A DNA stretch of 64,000 nucleotides from an uncultured Sphingomonas sp. (GCF_934560975.1 NZ_CAKTFO010000014.1:1-64000), one strand, 5' to 3'; shown: positions 1 through 6,802, counted from the stretch's first letter. Program-made: numbers and translations. Notes: generated by a model not told the origin, from the sequence alone.

Positions 1-77
1 CCGGCTCGCCGCCAACTTCCTCGGCAGCATCCATCTCGCCGCCGCCATCATGTGGTGGTTGTGAGTCCCAGCCCTAG
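1..77 (+). mobile_element. 3' end of an IS5-type insertion sequence
   Basis: The first 64 bases encode a transposase C-terminus, and the following bases (about 65-73) look like the terminal inverted repeat. The junction with host DNA lies at or near CTAG (74-77), a plausible target duplication for this family. The rest of the element is before the window. The insertion sits inside the 3' end of the GHKL ATPase gene read on the minus strand. The family is assigned from the protein tail only; the other end and the target duplication cannot be seen. Confidence 0.7.
2..64 (+). CDS. IS5-family transposase, C-terminal fragment
   Basis: The open frame that runs in from the window edge ends in AANFLGSIHLAAAIMWWL followed by TGA. 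This small, aromatic-rich tail after an AANFL..HLAA motif is typical of the DDE transposases of IS5-type elements (IS427-like group). Only 20 codons are visible. The enzyme would cut and rejoin its own element ends. Assignment rests on recalled family similarity of the tail. Confidence 0.7.
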   Translation, partial: RLAANFLGSIHLAAAIMWWL

Positions 78-1373
78 GCCGTGGACGAAGGTCAGGCGGT
101 CAGCGACGGTCGCCGATGCCTCAATGATATTAGAGAGGGTAACGTCCTCCAATAGGGAGGCAAGTTCGGCTAGCTTGTTTTCTGGCAGCTTGATGACGTG
201 TTCTAATACTGAGCGTAGTTCGGTTGGGTTGCGCTCGATAACCTGGCGGAGAAGTTCGAAGTTGAACCTGCGTGCAGTGGCCGGCAGCGCGTCGTAGTCC
301 TGGATGTGGTCCTTTACGGAGACGGCCACGAGATCGAAAACCTGCCGCTCGGTTTCCTGTGCGACGGTTAGTGCCTCCGTCTCGTAGGGGTAGACCTTCT
401 CCTCCTTCCATTTCTGGATGACGGATCGCGTGTCATTGACGCGACGCTTCCGGTAAAAGGCTTTCGTCAGGTCTTTCGCTTGTTCGAGGATGTCGGCGAC
501 GTTGCTGTCGAGGCCGTCGACGTCGATCAGGTTCTGCTCGGCTAGTGCAGCGAAGTAGTCGGAACGGATGTATCCGACGAAGTCGAGACCAGGGACATGG
601 AAGCGAGGATTGCGCTCTGCCAAGGGGAAGCCCTCGGCATCGCACAGATATATGCGGCGCTCGCTCCGCACGGCCCATTCGACAATGTCATATTCGACCG
701 CGAAGGTCCGCTCGCCGTCTACGATGGGATCCAACGTGAACGGCTCGACGGAGACGATGTAGGTTTCGGGCCGTATGAGGGTTCCGCGGAAGTTTATCTC
801 CACGTCGCGATACTGGTTCAGGTAGAGGGCGAACTTCTCTCCGATCCGGTTTAGGGCGTCGACATTCATCAGAGCGCGGGTTGGCGGATTCAGCTCTGTA
901 ACGCGGACTGTAACCCCCGTGGGGCGCGAGGTCTTTTCAGGCGCGTCCGAGATGATCAGATCGGTAGGATCATCGGCGATCAGTCGGGCAGTGTAGGAGA
1001 AGTGCTGATCGCCGTCCGCGTAGGTAATGGTCCACCCAACCACGCGTCCGAGCGAGAGCGCCTTGAACCGCCCCTGGCCGTCCTTGCCGTGCAGGAAGCG
1101 GCCCTGCTTCTTCGACAGCCGGGATGAGCGCTTCCAGGAGTCGCCTAGACGCTTGAAGCGCCCGACGATCTGGTCGAAGGGGATGCCTTCGCCGTTGTCG
1201 GCCACTACGATCGCCGACATCGACTGTAAAACATCGAACTCGGTTGTGACCGTCACACGACTCGCGTCGGCGTCGAGGCCATTCCATATCAGCTCGGACA
1301 CCGCATCCAGAGGATTCGTCGATGCGAAGCGCGTGAGGTGGTGTGCCGTTAGCTCTATCTTATGATGGGTCAT
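48..1373 (-). CDS. GHKL-type ATPase, 3' end truncated by the IS
   Basis: This is an ATP-binding protein of the GHKL (gyrase/Hsp90/histidine kinase/MutL) superfamily. From the ATG at 1373, residues 27-34 give the N box (E27, N31, D34), residues 59-63 the G1 box DNGEG, and residues 96-102 a glycine loop GKDGQGR. No kinase, topoisomerase or MutL domain follows, so it is a MORC/Hsp90-like stand-alone ATPase with an unassigned helical C-terminus. The frame could extend upstream to 1508, but the conserved domain begins at 1373 and the extra 45 residues look non-coding. Neither start has a good ribosome-binding site. The last residues (GLGLTTTT) are read from the end of the IS, so the natural C-terminus is lost. 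It may still fold because the ATPase domain is intact. Function unknown; an element-borne role such as phage defence is only a guess. Confidence 0.75.
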   Translation of the reverse strand: MTHHKIELTAHHLTRFASTNPLDAVSELIWNGLDADASRVTVTTEFDVLQSMSAIVVADNGEGIPFDQIVGRFKRLGDSWKRSSRLSKKQGRFLHGKDGQGRFKALSLGRVVGWTITYADGDQHFSYTARLIADDPTDLIISDAPEKTSRPTGVTVRVTELNPPTRALMNVDALNRIGEKFALYLNQYRDVEINFRGTLIRPETYIVSVEPFTLDPIVDGERTFAVEYDIVEWAVRSERRIYLCDAEGFPLAERNPRFHVPGLDFVGYIRSDYFAALAEQNLIDVDGLDSNVADILEQAKDLTKAFYRKRRVNDTRSVIQKWKEEKVYPYETEALTVAQETERQVFDLVAVSVKDHIQDYDALPATARRFNFELLRQVIERNPTELRSVLEHVIKLPENKLAELASLLEDVTLSNIIEASATVADRLTFVHGLGLGLTTTT

Positions 1374-1692
1374 ATTCGACGATGGTCTCGCTTCCGCCAC
1401 GACGCTACAATGGTCGGTATCGATCGTCGATGCTCCAAGAATACGACCGAAGAAATGACCGTGCCGGAAAGCCCAGTGCTCTTTGGTGGCATCGTCAGCA
1501 TCGCGCACATTGGGTCAGCCATGCCGTAATGAGCGAAGCGATGAGGAGACAGGAGGCTGCCGCTTTCCAGCTCTGGATCGACTCGTCGGCGCAGAACCGC
1601 GAGGGGTAAGCCACAGCCTGCTGGTCAGCAAAAAGAAGATGGTCCGCAGCTTGCCGTCGAAATGGCGGCGGGACGGCCGGTCCATGTCAGGT
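1374..1692. other. Intergenic stretch between GHKL and RHH genes
   Basis: About 320 bases with no convincing gene. Short open frames on both strands lack ribosome-binding sites and recognisable protein. It should hold the promoter of the GHKL gene (minus strand) and the 3' region of the RHH gene. I see no clear terminator hairpin or repeat. Confidence 0.5.
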
Positions 1693-1878
1693 CTAGCGGG
1701 CGCTGAGGTGGTCGCGCAGGATCAGGCGGATTGCCTCTGGCCGGGAGGGCTGAGGTTCTTGCTGACCTATCCAGGCATCAAGGGCAGTAAGTTGGTCAGG
1801 CTGTAAACGAACGTTCACGCTCTCGCCACGTCCCGTGGCGGGACGGCCTCGTTTTTTTGTGGCACCCGGAATTGACAT
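1693..1878 (-). CDS. Ribbon-helix-helix DNA-binding protein
   Basis: A 61-residue basic protein. The N-terminal 20 residues are rich in K, R and G (KKRGRPATGRG), followed by a short strand ESVNVRLQ and two helices (DQLTALDAWIGQQ and RPEAIRLILRDHL), the layout of CopG/Arc/MetJ ribbon-helix-helix repressors that bind DNA as dimers. It is transcribed away from the seven-gene operon starting at 1971. A 13-bp perfect inverted repeat spans its start codon, which suggests autoregulation and possibly control of the divergent operon. No toxin gene follows directly, so an antitoxin role is not supported. Family sure, target inferred. Confidence 0.8.
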   Translation of the reverse strand: MSIPGATKKRGRPATGRGESVNVRLQPDQLTALDAWIGQQEPQPSRPEAIRLILRDHLSAR

Positions 1879-1901
1879 GGTTAATTAGGGGTGCCACAAA
1901 A
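1855..1901. promoter_or_regulatory. Candidate operator: 13-bp inverted repeat around RHH start codon
   Basis: The arms TTTTGTGGCACCC (1855-1867) and GGGTGCCACAAAA (1889-1901) are perfect inverted copies separated by 21 bases. The RHH start codon (1876-1878) lies in the spacer, and so does a TTGACA (1873-1878, plus strand) that could be the -35 box of the operon beginning at 1971. A dimeric repressor bound here could block both directions. That the RHH protein binds it is inference. Confidence 0.6.
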
Positions 1902-1970
1902 GACGAGCCGACGCAAGGATTAGGCCCCTCGCGCCGGCTCTGACCGCAACCGATCCTATGGAGATCGATC

Positions 1971-2315
1971 ATGGCTACAGCCGCCCTTAGCAGCGCACAT
2001 CATGCCCGCGCATCTGAAAAACATCCTGACATGGCTGCCCGCCGGGTCGCCGCAAAGGAGCAGACCGAACGCGAGCAAGTCGCGCGCGAGGTCGTTCAAA
2101 GCTACCGGATCAACGATGTCACCGCTTTCGGCGGCCTGGACGATCGCGAGGGGTCGGCGGAGCTGTTCGGCGAAGTCCATGCCTTGCTGGTGGCGCTGGA
2201 AAGCAGCCTCGATCAGGATCACGGACCACTCAACAATGCACTTACCGTGCAGGCGATGCGCGGTTTGGCGCGCCTGACTGCGTTAGGCGCCATGCTCGGG
2301 AGACTGGCGGCATGA
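1971..2315 (+). CDS. Hypothetical protein, first gene of element operon
   Basis: A 114-residue protein of unknown function. A good ribosome-binding site (GGAG at 1960-1963) stands seven bases before the ATG. The N-terminus is Ala/His-rich and probably disordered; the rest is predicted helical. The C-terminal segment QAMRGLARLTALGAML resembles a segment of the next protein (QAMEGIDLLISLAELML), so the two may be distant paralogs. Its stop overlaps the start of the next gene by ATGA, so the two are probably translationally coupled. No catalytic motif is visible. Confidence 0.7.
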   Translation: MATAALSSAHHARASEKHPDMAARRVAAKEQTEREQVAREVVQSYRINDVTAFGGLDDREGSAELFGEVHALLVALESSLDQDHGPLNNALTVQAMRGLARLTALGAMLGRLAA

Positions 2316-2623
2316 GCGTCATGGGACCAATCAGTGCTGGTCTGACCAGCTTCCAAACTTTCGAAGGGCTCACGCCTTTTCCCGGCAGCACTCCAGTGGA
2401 GGCGGCTGTTCCAATCCTCGCTGCGGCACGCGGCGTTGCTGGCACGCTGGCGGCGGCATTTCGCGCCGAGAAGGCAGACGACGAGTTCGACCTGCTCAGC
2501 GGCGTCGTGAAGGCGCAAGCCATGGAAGGCATCGATCTGCTGATCTCCCTTGCAGAGTTGATGCTGAACGAGGCCACCACAATCGATGCGAGAGCCCATC
2601 AAGGGTGGGGCGGTGAGGCATGA
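2312..2623 (+). CDS. Hypothetical protein, second gene of element operon
   Basis: A 103-residue acidic helical protein with no recognised domain. The order of segments (a TPFPGSTPVEAA entry, an alanine-rich helix, then AMEGIDLLISLAELML) is reminiscent of small helical proteins such as DUF3077-type families, but this was not tested. It overlaps its neighbours on both sides by ATGA, in the middle of a chain of coupled genes. It may interact with the preceding 114-residue protein, given the shared C-terminal motif; this is inference. Confidence 0.7.
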   Translation: MSVMGPISAGLTSFQTFEGLTPFPGSTPVEAAVPILAAARGVAGTLAAAFRAEKADDEFDLLSGVVKAQAMEGIDLLISLAELMLNEATTIDARAHQGWGGEA

Positions 2624-2910
2624 GCGCACCCAAACTCCTTCGTGGGATAGGGATGATTGCGACGCATCTCCGGATCAGCACCCGGCATACAGCGCATCTC
2701 ATTCGATCGGACATGCTGCCAACGTTCCGCATGATCCGAGACACAGCGCCCCACGCAACAGTGGGCGGGCTGGATGAATGGCGAGCGCTATCTTTAGCCG
2801 GCGTGCCCGCACCAGAGGCGGTGCATGCAAGCGAGCAGAGAAGAAAGTTACATGCCTTTGTAGATTGCGCTTGCGCGCTTTCTACAAAGGCATGTAGAAA
2901 GAACGCATGA
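2620..2910 (+). CDS. Helix-turn-helix DNA-binding protein
   Basis: A 96-residue protein whose first 45 residues read as a helix-turn-helix: an IATHLRISTRHTAHLI pair of helices, then LPTFRMI and a final LDEWRAL, the pattern of small excisionase/AlpA-type or phage regulator domains. The C-terminal tail is Cys- and Lys-containing and unassigned. The ribosome-binding site is GTGAGG just before the ATG, and the gene overlaps both neighbours by ATGA. Its 3' end contains a strong inverted repeat (2849-2896), so it may control the next gene or itself. Exact target unknown. Confidence 0.65.
   Translation: MSAPKLLRGIGMIATHLRISTRHTAHLIRSDMLPTFRMIRDTAPHATVGGLDEWRALSLAGVPAPEAVHASEQRRKLHAFVDCACALSTKACRKNA
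2849..2896. repeat. 16-bp perfect inverted repeat with nested dyads
   Basis: TACATGCCTTTGTAGA (2849-2864) and its exact reverse complement (2881-2896) are separated by 16 bases. Each arm is itself an imperfect dyad (TACA-6-TGTA), and the right arm is also flanked by CTTTCTAC...GTAGAAAG. It lies in the tail of the HTH gene and ends ten bases before the start of the next gene, so an operator or mRNA hairpin is more likely than a terminator: there is no T-run, and the next gene starts at once. Confidence 0.75.
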
Positions 2911-3458
2911 GCGATTTGGCCCCATCGTCACCTCCCCGCCTCGACGAGCCGATCGTTTCTTATGGACGGGCGCTTGCACTCGTCTCGATGGGTGACCGCC
3001 AGTTTCGCGCTGGGTTGGATCGCCGTGTGCTGCCATTCGGTGCTCGGACTGAGAGTGGCCGCTGGAGTTTCACCCTCCGGGACCTGTTCGGACTCCTAAT
3101 TAGCGATAGCCTGATAAAAGAGTCGTTCGTGCCGATCGCAGTAGCTGGTGCAGCGGCGAAGCAGTTTTCGCCAGTTTTGGAATTATTGCTCGAAGACATG
3201 AGGTATGTCCGTGAGCAAAAAATACCCGCCGCCGAAGTATCACGCACTCTTCGCAACTTATTGATTATGGCAGACAGCGCATCTCCGGATCCTATTGTTT
3301 TTCTAGAATCTGGAGGAGAGTGGCACACTATAGATGGTAAGTTCAGACATAATCACAATGGATATCCACCGCCCTACACTGTGCTGAACTCAGGCCGCGT
3401 AATGTCGCGTTTGCTAGAATTTGCGCAGGCAGTGGCCACTGAGGAGGATCCCTCTTGA
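2907..3458 (+). CDS. Hypothetical protein with putative winged-helix N-terminus
   Basis: A 183-residue protein of unknown function. Residues 15-65 (YGRALALVSMGDRQF, then FTLRDLFGLLISDSLI) have the spacing of a MerR-like or winged-helix DNA-binding unit, but no clear family match was recognised. The C-terminal half contains WHTIDGKFRHNHNGYPPPY and is unassigned. It starts in an ATGA overlap, just after the 2849-2896 inverted repeat. The stretch from about 3100 to 3450 is visibly richer in A/T than its neighbours and uses codons such as TTA and ATA that are rare elsewhere in the window, a sign of separate acquisition. Confidence 0.65.
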   Translation: MSDLAPSSPPRLDEPIVSYGRALALVSMGDRQFRAGLDRRVLPFGARTESGRWSFTLRDLFGLLISDSLIKESFVPIAVAGAAAKQFSPVLELLLEDMRYVREQKIPAAEVSRTLRNLLIMADSASPDPIVFLESGGEWHTIDGKFRHNHNGYPPPYTVLNSGRVMSRLLEFAQAVATEEDPS

Positions 3459-3565
3459 CCTTTTCGGATAAAATTGGACAGGCGGCTGTGCGTTTCTCGT
3501 TGGAGAGTTCAGAGCGCACCGCGGGCACGATCGTGCTTGTTCGCCAGCAATGCGCGCCACGCTGA
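3455..3565 (+). CDS. Small 36-residue ORF with TTG start
   Basis: A short frame between two firmer genes. A strong ribosome-binding site (GAGGAGG at 3440-3446) precedes a TTG codon at 3455 that overlaps the previous stop (TTGA). The frame ends in TGATG, overlapping the ATG of the AlpA-like gene at 3565. The junction pattern continues the overlapping chain on both sides, which is the main reason to believe it. The product is a basic peptide with a hydrophobic GTIVLV stretch and no recognisable domain. It may simply serve translational coupling. Confidence 0.45.
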   Translation: MTFSDKIGQAAVRFSLESSERTAGTIVLVRQQCAPR

Positions 3566-3807
3566 TGGCCTCGGCTCAGCTCCCCAATTGGCCAGCCCGG
3601 CTCAGCGAGGATCTGAGCGCGGCCTATCTTGGCGTCAGCAAGACCACGTTCCGCGAAGGTTGGCAGGACGGCCGTTATCCAAAGCCGGCCAAGGAAGGTC
3701 GCCGGGTGCTGTGGTCACGTGTCCAGCTCGATCGCTTCGTGGAAGCTCAATTCGGCATCGTCTCCGACAATGACGAGGATGGCAGCTGGGGAGATTTGCG
3801 TGGGTAG
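3565..3807 (+). CDS. AlpA-like excisionase / HTH regulator
   Basis: An 80-residue protein with the short MerR-like helix-turn-helix found in AlpA regulators and recombination directionality factors. The core reads AAYLGVSKTTFREGWQDGRYP, then a wing (EGRRVLWSRVQLDRFVE). Such proteins sit upstream of tyrosine integrases and bend DNA at attachment sites to drive excision, or activate the integrase. The ATG at 3565 is preferred over 3550 because it forms a TGATG overlap with the small upstream ORF. The gene overlaps the integrase start (GTG 3800). Family likely; the excisionase role is inferred from position. Confidence 0.75.
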   Translation: MASAQLPNWPARLSEDLSAAYLGVSKTTFREGWQDGRYPKPAKEGRRVLWSRVQLDRFVEAQFGIVSDNDEDGSWGDLRG

Positions 3808-4864
3808 GACGGAGCTGCCGGGTCTGTGCACCAAACACGGTCGCCTCTACTTCCGCCGCAAGATCGGTGGGCGCGACACCTATATTCGCTTGCCTGCGCT
3901 GGACGATCCGCGCTTCGCGGAAGCCTACGCCAAGGCGGCTCGACCGGACGCGGTCCGGAAGCGCCCTAGCGCTGGCACGATCGGGGCCCTTGTGGCCGCG
4001 TATCGTCTCAGCAGTGCCTACACGACGATCCGTGCAAAGAAGACGCGCGAGAACACGACGCGCTACTTGAGCATGATCGAAGAAGTGCACGGGCATCGCA
4101 GCGTTGCGGGCTGCCGCCGAAGCGACGTGAACCGGATGCGCGACGCTTACGCGGAGATGCCGGGCAAGGCGAACAACTGGCTTGCCACCTTCCGCAAGCT
4201 CATGGCGTTCGCGGCGGACAACGACTGGCGTCGGGACAACCCGGCCGCCGGCATCAAGCCGCTCGACATTGGAGAGCAGGAGCCGTGGCCGGCCGATGTG
4301 CTGGAGCGAGCCCTAGCGACCGCCTTGCCCATGATGCGGCTGGCGATCGTCACCGGGCTGTGCAGCGGTGCCCGCATCGGCGACTGCATCAAGATGCAGC
4401 ACGGCTGGCATGATGGCCGCATCATGCAGCTGCGCACCGGCAAAAACAGTGCTGACGTGGCAATACCCATGCACCCGTTCTGGCTGGACGAACTGGGCAA
4501 GCTGCCGCGCTGTAGCGTGACGTTGCTCTACGATCGCGCGGGCAAGCCGTTCAGCGAGCCCAAGATCGTGCAGGAACGCATGCGACGGCTGATGGCGGAG
4601 ATCGGCTCCCCGACCTACCTCAGCAATGGCAAGGCCCGGCTCTACAGCTTTCATGGCCTGCGGAAGAACGCCGCCTGCTACCTGGCCGAGCTTGGCCTGA
4701 GCGATACCGAAATCGGCGCGATCTGCGGAATGACTCCTCAGACGGTGCGCCATTACACCAAGCGCGCTCGCGCCCTGATGATTGCCCGTGGAGCCGCAGA
4801 AACGATCATGCGGGGGGACGTCATCCCGCTAAAAGGGGGACGCTCCCCCGGAGGGGCTAAATAA
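3800..4864 (+). CDS. Tyrosine recombinase (integrase)
   Basis: A site-specific recombinase of 354 residues that would integrate and excise the element. The catalytic set is visible: first Arg in GLCSGARIGDC, the HGLR box (His-x-x-Arg) near the C-terminus, and the Tyr in VRHYTK. The N-terminal half contains the SAM-like core-binding domain. The GTG at 3800 is chosen because GGGGAG stands seven bases upstream and the reading just overlaps the AlpA-like gene; earlier starts would run far back into that gene. The stop lies only 17 bases from the 3' end of the tRNA-Glu gene, the usual placement for an integrase using a tRNA as attachment site. Confidence 0.93.
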   Translation: MGRTELPGLCTKHGRLYFRRKIGGRDTYIRLPALDDPRFAEAYAKAARPDAVRKRPSAGTIGALVAAYRLSSAYTTIRAKKTRENTTRYLSMIEEVHGHRSVAGCRRSDVNRMRDAYAEMPGKANNWLATFRKLMAFAADNDWRRDNPAAGIKPLDIGEQEPWPADVLERALATALPMMRLAIVTGLCSGARIGDCIKMQHGWHDGRIMQLRTGKNSADVAIPMHPFWLDELGKLPRCSVTLLYDRAGKPFSEPKIVQERMRRLMAEIGSPTYLSNGKARLYSFHGLRKNAACYLAELGLSDTEIGAICGMTPQTVRHYTKRARALMIARGAAETIMRGDVIPLKGGRSPGGAK

Positions 4865-4881
4865 ATGCAACGAAATCAGGA

Positions 4882-4957
4882 TGGTGACCCCTACGGGAAT
4901 CGAACCCGTGTTTCAGCCGTGAAAGGGCCGCGTCCTAGACCGCTAGACGAAGGGGCC
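4882..4957 (-). tRNA. tRNA-Glu (anticodon UUC)
   Basis: The minus strand folds as a standard cloverleaf of 76 bases. The acceptor stem GGCCCCT pairs with AGGGGTC (one G-U pair), the anticodon loop is CTTTCAC with anticodon TTC, the T arm is CGGGTTCGATTCCCG, and the 3' CCA is encoded. Its 3' half is the likely attachment site of the element to the left; the gene remains complete, so the element restores the 3' end on insertion. Confidence 0.95.
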
Positions 4958-4994
4958 ATCCGGACGGCCCGCTTAGGGGGGTCGCAACGGTTCG

Positions 4995-6761
4995 TCAATC
5001 CGCCCAGGCCGCATCATCGACATGAAGTTCCGCTTTTCCGCTGCCAGACCAACTGTCGATCTTGGCCCGGCCGGCCAGCCACAGCCGCCGGTGGGGTCCC
5101 GCGCCGAGCAGGGCTTGCCCCAATTCGGTGTCCGCCTGGCGAAAGGCGATGGTCTTGATCGAGCGGCCGTCGTCGCCCGCCACCACCGCACGGACGTGGC
5201 CGTTGCCGACAATGTCCGCCTTGATCACCCGCACCGGCCCGGCCGCCACGCGCGGGCTCGGCCAGCCCGCGCCATAGGGGCCGGCCGCATCCATCGCCTC
5301 AACCAGCGAAGCCGCCACGCCGCCGCACGCCAGCACGGCGTCGAGCAGCAGGGCGCGATCCTCCCGTGCGCGCGCCACGTCCTCGCCGAGGCGTTGGTCG
5401 AGAAAGTCCGCCAGCGCATCGATCCGGGCTGCGTCCACCGTCAGCCCCGCCGCCATGGCATGTCCGCCACCCGCCACCAATAGCCCCATATCCTTGGCGG
5501 CCAGGATCGCCGCGCCCAGGTCCACGCCGCTGATCGAGCGGCCGGAACCCTTGCCGATCCCCTGCTCGTCGGTCGCGATCACGATGGCGGGACGGCCGAG
5601 CCGTTCCTTGAGCCGGCCCGCGACGATGCCGATCACGCCGGGGTGCCAGCCCGCGCCGGACACCACTATCACCGCGCGATTGCCTTGCGCCGCCGCCAGG
5701 TTCTCGGCGGCCTCGGTCACCGCCAGCTCGATGGCGCGCCGTTCTTCATTGTAGCGGTCGAGTTCGGCGGCGATCGCCTCCGCCTCCGCCGGATCCTCGG
5801 TGGTGAGCAGACGGACGCCGAGGTCGGCGCGCCCAACCCGCCCGCCGGCATTGATCCGAGGCCCCAGCGCGAAACCGAGATCAGTGCAGGTCGGCGCATC
5901 GGCCAGCCGGGCCGCACGGGCGAGGGCGGCGAGGCCGGGATTGCGCGCCTGCCCCATCACCTTCAATCCCTGCGTCACGAAGGCGCGATTGAGCCCCCTC
6001 AGTTGCGCCACATCCGCCACCGTGCCCAGCGCCACCAGATCCAGCAGGTCAAGCAGGCGCGGCTCGGGACGGGTGGCGAACCAGCCGCGCCCGCGCAGCA
6101 GCCGCACCACCGCCGCGCCCAGCAGGAACGCGACACCGACCGCGGCGAGGTGGCCGTGCGCCGCGCCTTCCTCCGCCTCGTCCAGCCGGTTGGGGTTCAC
6201 CACCGCCAATGCGCGCGGCAGCAGGGTCGCGCATTTGTGATGATCGACCACGATCACGTCGACGCCCTCGGCCGCCGCCATCTCCAGCGCCTCGAACGCC
6301 TGCGCGCCGCAATCCACCGTGACGATCAGGTTGGCGCCGCCGCGGGCGATCCGCACCAAAGCCTCGCCGCTCGGACCATAGCCCTCCATCAGGCGATCGG
6401 GGATATAGGCCTGCGGATCGAGGCCGAGCCCGCGCAGCAGCCGGACCAGCAGCGCAGCCGATGTGGCGCCGTCCACGTCATAGTCGCCGAAGATGGTGAC
6501 CGCCTCGCCCCGCTCCACCGCCGCGACGATCCGGGCGGCGGCGGCATCCATGTCTCGAAACACGGAGGGGTCGGGCATGAAGCCGCGGATCGTGGGGGTG
6601 CGATGCTGGTCGATCGCCTCGCGCGGCACGCCCCGCGACAGCAGCAGTTGCGCGACCAGATCGTCGTTGGAAAAGCCGTCCTCCCCTCCGTCCCCCGCTT
6701 TGCCCCGCCAGCGCCAGGGCTGGCCGAGGATGGAACGGGAGACGGACAGGACGGAACGCAT
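4995..6761 (-). CDS. recJ: Single-stranded-DNA-specific exonuclease RecJ
   Basis: A 5'-3' single-strand exonuclease of the DHH superfamily, acting in recombination and repair, here 588 residues. The N-terminal phosphoesterase domain shows GDYDVDGATSAALL and the signature VDHHKC; the C-terminal DHHA1 region has a GRSISGVDLGAAI stretch and the GGGHAMAAG motif, followed by an OB-type domain. The ATG has no strong ribosome-binding site, but TATCTA lies seven bases before it, which fits a leaderless transcript. It lies between the tRNA-Glu gene and the phosphate transporter gene and marks the start of core chromosome. Confidence 0.96.
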   Translation of the reverse strand: MRSVLSVSRSILGQPWRWRGKAGDGGEDGFSNDDLVAQLLLSRGVPREAIDQHRTPTIRGFMPDPSVFRDMDAAAARIVAAVERGEAVTIFGDYDVDGATSAALLVRLLRGLGLDPQAYIPDRLMEGYGPSGEALVRIARGGANLIVTVDCGAQAFEALEMAAAEGVDVIVVDHHKCATLLPRALAVVNPNRLDEAEEGAAHGHLAAVGVAFLLGAAVVRLLRGRGWFATRPEPRLLDLLDLVALGTVADVAQLRGLNRAFVTQGLKVMGQARNPGLAALARAARLADAPTCTDLGFALGPRINAGGRVGRADLGVRLLTTEDPAEAEAIAAELDRYNEERRAIELAVTEAAENLAAAQGNRAVIVVSGAGWHPGVIGIVAGRLKERLGRPAIVIATDEQGIGKGSGRSISGVDLGAAILAAKDMGLLVAGGGHAMAAGLTVDAARIDALADFLDQRLGEDVARAREDRALLLDAVLACGGVAASLVEAMDAAGPYGAGWPSPRVAAGPVRVIKADIVGNGHVRAVVAGDDGRSIKTIAFRQADTELGQALLGAGPHRRLWLAGRAKIDSWSGSGKAELHVDDAAWAD

Positions 6762-6768
6762 GCCACCC

Positions 6769-6797
6769 TAGATAGGCGACCCGTGACCCGGCGGGAA
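6769..6797 (-). promoter_or_regulatory. Candidate recJ promoter
   Basis: TATCTA (6769-6774, read on minus) stands seven bases before the recJ ATG, with TTCCCG (6792-6797) 17 bases further upstream as a weak -35. With this spacing transcription would begin at or next to the start codon. Confidence 0.4.
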
Positions 6798-6802
6798 TCC
6801 CC

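Larger units (their letters stand above)
1..4881. mobile_element. Integrase end of an integrative element at tRNA-Glu
   Basis: Everything left of the tRNA-Glu gene appears to be one integrated element or part of one. The integrase abuts the 3' end of the tRNA, small overlapping genes of element type precede it, and core chromosome (recJ) starts on the other side of the tRNA. The opposite end and the second copy of the attachment core are not in the window, so the length and type (genomic island, ICE or prophage remnant) cannot be told. No conjugation or phage structural genes are visible here. Confidence 0.75.

Noticed and set aside
1343..1609. Plus-strand small gene opposite the GHKL start
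   Set aside because: No ribosome-binding site and no recognisable protein.
1693..1878. Toxin-antitoxin pair based on the RHH protein
   Set aside because: No toxin-like gene is adjacent in the same direction; the neighbouring genes are divergent or unrelated.
2849..2896. Transcription terminator at the large inverted repeat
   Set aside because: No T-run, and the next gene starts ten bases later in an overlap with the gene containing the repeat.
3629..3799. Longer integrase N-terminus starting at 3629
   Set aside because: It would lie inside the AlpA-like gene in another frame; GTG 3800 has its own ribosome-binding site.
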